A stretch of DNA of 64,000 nucleotides from Tetrastigma voinierianum (taxonomy: Eukaryota > Streptophyta > Magnoliopsida > Vitales > Vitaceae), in NCBI GenBank assembly GCA_016808115.1, contig JAEQBH010000285.1, positions 310,001 through 374,000 on the forward strand. The letters are read 5' to 3'. Positions within the stretch are counted from its first letter, which is position 1. Each line of letters begins with the position of its first letter. Shown one piece after another: positions 59,801 through 64,000 of this stretch. The position numbers were made by a program, and so were the translations under genes. The notes under the pieces were generated by a model. It was not told where the DNA came from, made no database searches, and saw only the letters and a list, made by a program, of their open reading frames with translations.

Positions 59801-60568
59801 AAATATTTTGTAATTATACCCAAAAACCATGACTTTATTTATTTCTTTTTAATGGTGTCATATTGATTTGGACTGCTGATAGTATTTTGTTAGGTTATTG
59901 ATTCAATTATACAAGAGATGAATCATACCGTTTCTCACGAAGCAAGCACGAATTTACTTGATTTGCATTGCATGTCTTGATCAAGAATGGATTCTCTAAT
60001 TTTGATATGGATGAGCTGCGTGCGTTGAATCTTTATCAGGTAGGCTTGAAAGTCTTTGGCGCGCATTTTCTTTCGGGAACTTCAATCTTTTCTTAGTGAT
60101 ATGAGAATAGATGGTCGGTTCTTTTTAATGTGGAAGACTTGAGTCTGCAGAAGATGAAAAGAGCTGAAAGACCAGAGTTTTAGATGGTTTATCGTTTAGA
60201 TTGAATTGGCATTACTTCTACGTTCGCGACGTCTATTTGAAAAAGAGTATTTTTAACATGGCGTGGCGGTTGCGAAATAGAATGGGGAATGAATGGTTAA
60301 ATAGCGGTTTAGTGGTATACGTAAAATGAGATATTTGATTCTATTGACATGAACTCATTTTGAATCGTTTTCAAAATATGGATAGTCGTAGAAATCAATT
60401 ATCTCGTAGTACAAAACATAGTGTAGCTTGATTTGTACTTTTTTCTATCCTTCAAGTTTAAACTTTTATTAATATAATTGTTTGTACTTTATTTCTATAT
60501 TTTGATATATTGCTGGGAAAAATAATAATTTGCGAGTGCCCCCTCTCGAAGTTTACGGATCCATACTT
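56859..60568 (+). mobile_element. hAT transposon, 3.7 kb, ends and 8-bp target duplication identified
   Basis: The left end CAGTGGGCGGTTTAGGGG and the right end CCCCCTCTCGAAGTTTACGG, then ATCCATACTT, agree with the CAGTGGCGGATC-type ends of plant hAT elements. GTCGGTCT (56,851-56,858) and GTTGGTCT (60,569-60,576) are the duplication, 7 of 8 matching. LINE ORF1 sequence stops at the left edge and resumes at the right edge. CTGGTATATAAAGGG at 57,234-57,248 is a possible TATA box for the transposase. Confidence 0.8.
57998..60480 (+). pseudogene. hAT transposase with TTF-type zinc finger and DUF4371, broken
   Basis: An ATG at 57,998 opens MKRYFSNIPKSS, the usual start of this family, just after an AG acceptor at 57,980 (the intron before it has TTGAATTGTTG repeats). 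After a frame change, 58,215-58,490 shows FRDAWFKDNIWLEYSVAKDA and FCFWCFLFKP, the TTF zinc finger (Cys pair). DUF4371 follows: FSIMVDEARDCSVKEQMAF at about 58,838-58,890 with one stop, then RETSAKCLKEAIESLFAKYG and LRGQGYDGAANMRGEFNG (to 59,070). HCFAHQ-type sequence follows near 59,120. The segment 59,479-59,754 is an intact stretch of the middle region. The C-terminal dimerisation domain is only faintly readable (60,000-60,480). It shows at least five breaks. Confidence 0.85.
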
Positions 60569-60576
60569 GTTGGTCT

Positions 60577-61225
60577 CCCTATCTTACTCCCTATTTTCAT
60601 TAGAAAAGCATGCTCGTAATATTCAATGGGAAGACAAGGAATACAAACCCATACAAGCAAGCTTCTTAGAATATCCTGTTGTGTTTCAAAGTTGTGGCAT
60701 CAGGGGCGAACAATTAAATAGGGGATGAATATAATCCAAGGGCCTCCATATTTGGCAAAGTCGTAATCCTCGATTGATGTGAATTTGGTGAGGTAGAACC
60801 CATTGGCCAATGCAACAAGATCATAGCAGATTTCGGTTTCCAGAGAGCTTTGATTCTATGCTTCTTCCCAAGAGTTTGATCAGAAGTGTCTTATGCCATG
60901 GTCGCCGAAGACGACATTTTTTCTCCTTAATTCATCACAGGGATCAAGGGCAATCAGGGTCATCAAAATCGGCAGCCATATCATCTTCCACATCAGACAC
61001 CCAGTCATCTGTGTCCTCCAGCGAGGAGGAAGAACTTCCAACCAGTGTGGTCTTAAAGTTTAAGGGAGCCCGTTCTATGCAGTCCATACCCACATCCAAA
61101 CCATCGTTGTATCCTTGGACCGAACACATTTATTGCTCTGTTGAAGGAGATCATCCTCTTCGATACAGCGCGCTGGTCCACGAATCGTCAAGGGAAACTC
61201 TCGTTCGTGGCGCTGCATAGTCCAT
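60577..61225 (-). pseudogene. LINE ORF1, DUF4283 domain and acidic N-terminal part
   Basis: On the minus strand from 61,225 down comes a Ser- and Asp-rich N-terminal region (VGSSSSSLEDTDDWVSDVED), then CRLRRPWHKTL, LIKLLGRSI, IKALWKPKSAM, and LVALANGFYLTKFTS with EDYDFAKYGGPWIIF. Then PYLIVRP, a TGA in place of the Trp codon, and LLVWVCIPCLPIEYY, LMKIGSKIGRPTS. This is DUF4283, a nucleic-acid-associated domain in plant LINE ORF1 proteins. Two frame changes lie between the LLGRSI and LVALANG segments. The LINE 5' end is at or beyond 61,225; T-rich sequence follows on the minus strand. Confidence 0.85.
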
Positions 61226-61350
61226 CATGCAGGATTGTTCTGTCCTTTTAAGTTATAATTTTAAAACCCTTTCTTCAAAAAAAAAAAAAAAAAGTTACTA
61301 TGTTAAACCCTTGTATAGATATATCTTTTATAGTTGGTTCAATAAATTTT

Positions 61351-62040
61351 GAGTTAAAAGGGCACTTTTTCCCTACAACTATGTGTCAATTTAGCTCCTT
61401 AACTCTTTTTTTTTTTTGCCACTTTTGTCTTTTAATTATGGCTCAAGTATCGATTTAACTCCTCCACTCTTTTTTTTTTTTTGTCATTTTTAGTTTTGTA
61501 ATATTTAAAACCAATAAATTTTCCCTTCTTTTCATACGAAGTTGATGTATAAAAAATAAAATAAATTTAAATTATATTTAAACTCAATATTGTATTTATT
61601 CACACTTATTTTAAGTTATTTATTTATTTTTATAAGTATTAAATAATTTAAAGATATTTGAATAAATTTTAATTTTCTTTTATTTTCTCTTTGTAAAACT
61701 AAATATTTAAAAAACATTTTCTTAACTTTTTAAATTTTTTTTAGAAATTAAATGTAGTAAATAAATATAAATATCTTGAATTCTAGTTCGTTGATCCCAC
61801 TTAACAATACACCAACTTTATCAAATAATTGGGTTTTTTTCTTTTTCATGTGAAAAGAAGGGCAAATATTATTAATTTTAACTACAACAAAAAGTAAAAA
61901 TGACAAAAAAAAAACATAGTTACGGGGTTAAATTGACAACTTGCTCGTAGTTGATGGATAGAAATAACAAAAAAAAAATTAATTGAGGAACTAAGTTGAC
62001 AAAAAGGCAATAGTTGAAGGGCAAAAATACTCTTTAACCC
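61351..62040. mobile_element. Non-autonomous element with TIRs of about 190 bp (Mutator-like)
   Basis: The left arm starts GAGTTAAAAGGGCACTTTTTCCCTACAACTAT-like sequence. The right arm, reverse-complemented, starts GGGTTAAAGAGTATTTTTGCCCTTC. Both arms continue in parallel through GTCAATTTAGCTCC/GTCAACTTAGTTCC, a T-run, TTGTCATTTTTA, and CCCTTCTTTTCA to about 61,540 and 61,848. Arms this long with an unrelated AT-rich centre suit a MULE-type non-autonomous element. No 9-bp duplication is clear, so the family is uncertain. Confidence 0.7.
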
Positions 62041-62620
62041 ACAATCTTTTATCAATCATTAATTCGAATAAATTATTTTATTTCAAAATTTATTAAAATA
62101 ACCTAATAAATCCATCAAATATTTTTATTAAAATATTTATCAAACATTTATGTATCAGCTTCCTTTTTTGAGAGAACTCAATTATGGCCCCTATTTCAAT
62201 TTATTTAAAAATTTGTGAATAAAAAGGCAAGAAAGCAAAGTGCGTGTCTTCTCATTTTTAAAAATATTTGATTAAGAATAAAAACTAAATTGATAAAAAG
62301 TGAACCATGCACAAAGTACTACATTAATGAACCTTGAATACTATCTTAGTGAATCATGAAAACTACCTAAAAATAACCATATACTAAAGTACCCAAGGTT
62401 CACTAAAGTGGTACTTGTACATGAGTGTACCTTTTATCAATGGTTGACTATAAAGTTTGTTACCGTATGAAAGAGTTTTACTCTGGATTAGATGGTGATT
62501 TCTCTCTTGAGATACATGTAAATTAAAATTTTATTAAGAAAGCATGGATCTGAAATCAGCAATCTCGCGATATAAAACGTTAAATATGAGCTCAACTACT
62601 AGTGACCCCCCTCATCCAAT
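62041..62620. other. AT-rich intergenic sequence
   Basis: It lies between the long-TIR element and the 3' end of the phospholipase D gene. No coding sequence or clear repeat is seen, apart from a short inverted pair AACCTTG / CAAGGTT around 62,332 and 62,394. Confidence 0.6.
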
Positions 62621-62976
62621 TAATTTTTATTCTTTATTAAATATTTTTGAAACGAGAGACATGGGCTTGGTTTTAGCCTTTAAGGCTCTTGTTCACAAAT
62701 TTTCAAGAAAATGTGGATTTTGGATTTGATAAAATCTCCGAGCAATCAAGGAACCATTTCAAGAAGCAGCAACTAAAGAACAGTTTGGAACCTGAAAAGT
62801 TAAATTCATACTGTAATTGTTACAAAATCCCAACAAGGACAACCAGAATATGCACAACAATTCAATCTATCCAAAGCTTGTACACTTTGATAAACACAGA
62901 ATTTACAAGAACTGATTTTTATTCCAATCCCAACCCATCAGCAACACTTAAATATGAACACAAGAGAAGAAGAGCT
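62621..62976 (-). other. Probable 3' untranslated region of the phospholipase D gene
   Basis: It follows the stop codon at 62,977-62,979 on the minus strand. AATAAA on the minus strand (62,633-62,638 on the plus strand as TTTATT) is a possible polyadenylation signal about 340 nt after the stop. No ORF here is convincing. Confidence 0.45.
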
Positions 62977-63267
62977 TTATGTAGTAAGAGAATCAGGCAT
63001 TTTCAGGGAATGAGCCCCATGAACACGTCCGCCGACGTCAAAGGGAAATTCGTGTCCCGGCAGGGCCGACCAACGCGTCGGTGTCCACCTGTATGGGATA
63101 CTTGAGAAGGTGGCCCTGCAATGGAGTAAACTCCTCAGCTGTGAACTTATTCCAGTTTTCTTCAGCCATCTCATTCACAGTTCTCACACATTCTAAAGTC
63201 TCTGGCCTTGAACTGCTTATTTGCATCCCAAGATGCTCAGCCACAGTGACATTCTGTATCCATAGAC
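62977..63267 (-). CDS. Phospholipase D (C2-PLD, alpha/delta type), last exon, two apparent frameshifts
   Basis: PLD hydrolyses membrane phospholipids to phosphatidic acid. On the minus strand an acceptor TGTGTGTTCAG is followed at 63,267 by VYGYRMSLW, then (after a 1-base deficit in the GG run at TGTGG[G]CTGAG) AEHLGMQISS, PETLECVRTVNEMAEENWNK, FTAEEFTPLQGHLLKYPIQV. After a second shift in the CCC run (about 63,062) come LPGHEFPFDVGGRVHGAHS and MPDSLTT stop. This is the C-terminus of plant C2-PLD: the conserved hydrophobic tail after the second HKD motif, which lies in upstream exons outside the window. Both shifts fall in short homopolymers, so sequencing error is as likely as a pseudogene. 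The rest of the gene is beyond 64,000. Subclass alpha against delta is not decidable from this exon. Confidence 0.9.
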
Positions 63268-64000
63268 CTGAACACACACATATATATAGCTATATATAGC
63301 TCATGAAAAAAAACAAAAACAAAGAACTTCACTTGTTACTAAAATGAAAAAAGAAAAAGAAAAAAAAGGTAGTATGTTGAGGTTTACCATCAAGAGTGTT
63401 TCAATTAGGGGAACCAGAAAAAATTTATCAATGCTGTTAGATTCCTTGTATCTTGACTTTATTGATTTCATAGATGATTAGGGCTTTGTCTTTGATTGAG
63501 TTTATAGATTGGTTGTTTGTCAAGTAATGGGATGGCTTTCATAACCAATTCTCCTAAAGCTAACTCCTTCCTTAGGTACGACCTCATATTCATATGTGAA
63601 GTAGCAAACAAATCAATGAATCAATATTCAAATGGGAAACAAATACTTAAAGAGAGATAGCTGGAACCATGACCTTTTACCAAACTTGACGGTGATACCT
63701 TATGAAACAACTAAGAGCCTATTTGTTTACAGTTTTTGAAAAACTATTTTTTGTTCTAAAAATTAAAGAGAACTGGAAAGGGAAAACACAAAGAATATGT
63801 TTGTTTATTTGGTTTTTTTTTTTTTTTTTTTTTGTTCTGAAAACACAAAGAATAAATAAAACACTAAATTCATAATATAAGAACATTTTTAAAAAACAAG
63901 AACCAAACAGGCCCTAATTTCCCCAAAAGCTCGAACTTGCAGGATTTGAGTTCAATGTGAATATCATGCTTCTTAACAATTCAAGAGTGTTAATTAAGTA
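63268..64000 (-). other. Intron of the phospholipase D gene (part)
   Basis: From the acceptor to the window end no further PLD exon is readable on the minus strand. The sequence is AT-rich and contains a short TATATAGCTATATATAGC palindrome at 63,281-63,300 and a MITE. Confidence 0.6.
63715..63914. mobile_element. PIF/Harbinger (Tourist-like) MITE, 200 bp
   Basis: The left end is GAGCCTATTTGTTTACAG and the right end, reverse-complemented, GGGCCTGTTTGGTTCTTG. TAA flanks both sides (63,712-63,714 and 63,915-63,917), the 3-bp TWA duplication of PIF/Harbinger elements. The arms continue as TTTTTGAAAAACTATTTTTTG and TTTTTTAAAAATGTTC. A 20-T run lies in the middle. It has no coding capacity and would need a transposase supplied in trans. 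Confidence 0.75.

Noticed and set aside
60810..61220. 136-codon Ser-rich plus-strand ORF
   Set aside because: It is the opposite strand of the LINE ORF1 acidic region and DUF4283 start. The minus-strand reading gives clear family motifs.
62689..63105. 138-codon plus-strand ORF
   Set aside because: It covers the 3' UTR and the antisense of the phospholipase D exon. The minus-strand homology is unambiguous.

Overview
This window is plant nuclear DNA, almost certainly from a flowering plant. It carries plant-specific LTR-retrotransposon lineages (Athila, Tekay/Del-type chromovirus, Tat), LINE, CACTA, hAT, PIF/Harbinger and long-TIR DNA elements, long AT microsatellites, and the last exon of a C2-domain phospholipase D. 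Almost everything to the left of 62 kb is nested, decayed transposable elements. Only the exon at 62,977-63,267 looks like a conventional host gene.

Layout. 1-6,836 is the 3' part of an Athila element: broken RT, RNase H and integrase, a long post-pol region, a polypurine tract and the 3' LTR. 6,910-25,238 is a PIF/Harbinger transposase gene interrupted inside an exon by a 17.2-kb LTR retrotransposon with the target duplication CTTTA on both sides. The 3' LTR of that element is itself cut into three pieces, by a solo LTR at about 13.7-21.05 kb (which holds a CACTA element) and by a second solo LTR at 21.54-24.15 kb.

25.2-39.35 kb is AT-rich DNA with a roughly 340-bp tandem repeat. A 10.6-kb chromovirus (28,031-38,647) sits inside this repeat. 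Its two LTRs differ by about 1.07 kb because two internal tandem repeats changed copy number. 39,358-50,946 is an 11.6-kb Tat-lineage element with a second RNase H and an antisense ORF region.

51.2-61.2 kb is a minus-strand LINE (ORF1 with DUF4283 and zinc-knuckle region, then endonuclease). It is split by an hAT transposon (56,859-60,568) and a CACTA element (53,299-56,770), each with its target duplication. A long-TIR Mutator-like non-autonomous element follows at 61.35-62.04 kb. The phospholipase D exon lies on the minus strand, with a Harbinger-type MITE in its upstream intron.

No pol, gag or transposase frame is intact. Paired LTRs and the phospholipase D exon both show many small indels, several in homopolymers, so part of the frame breakage may be assembly error rather than age. 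I did not find a convincing new biological system. The most informative content is the nesting order, the copy-number asymmetry inside one LTR pair, and a motif shared by several LTR families that resembles a splice donor.
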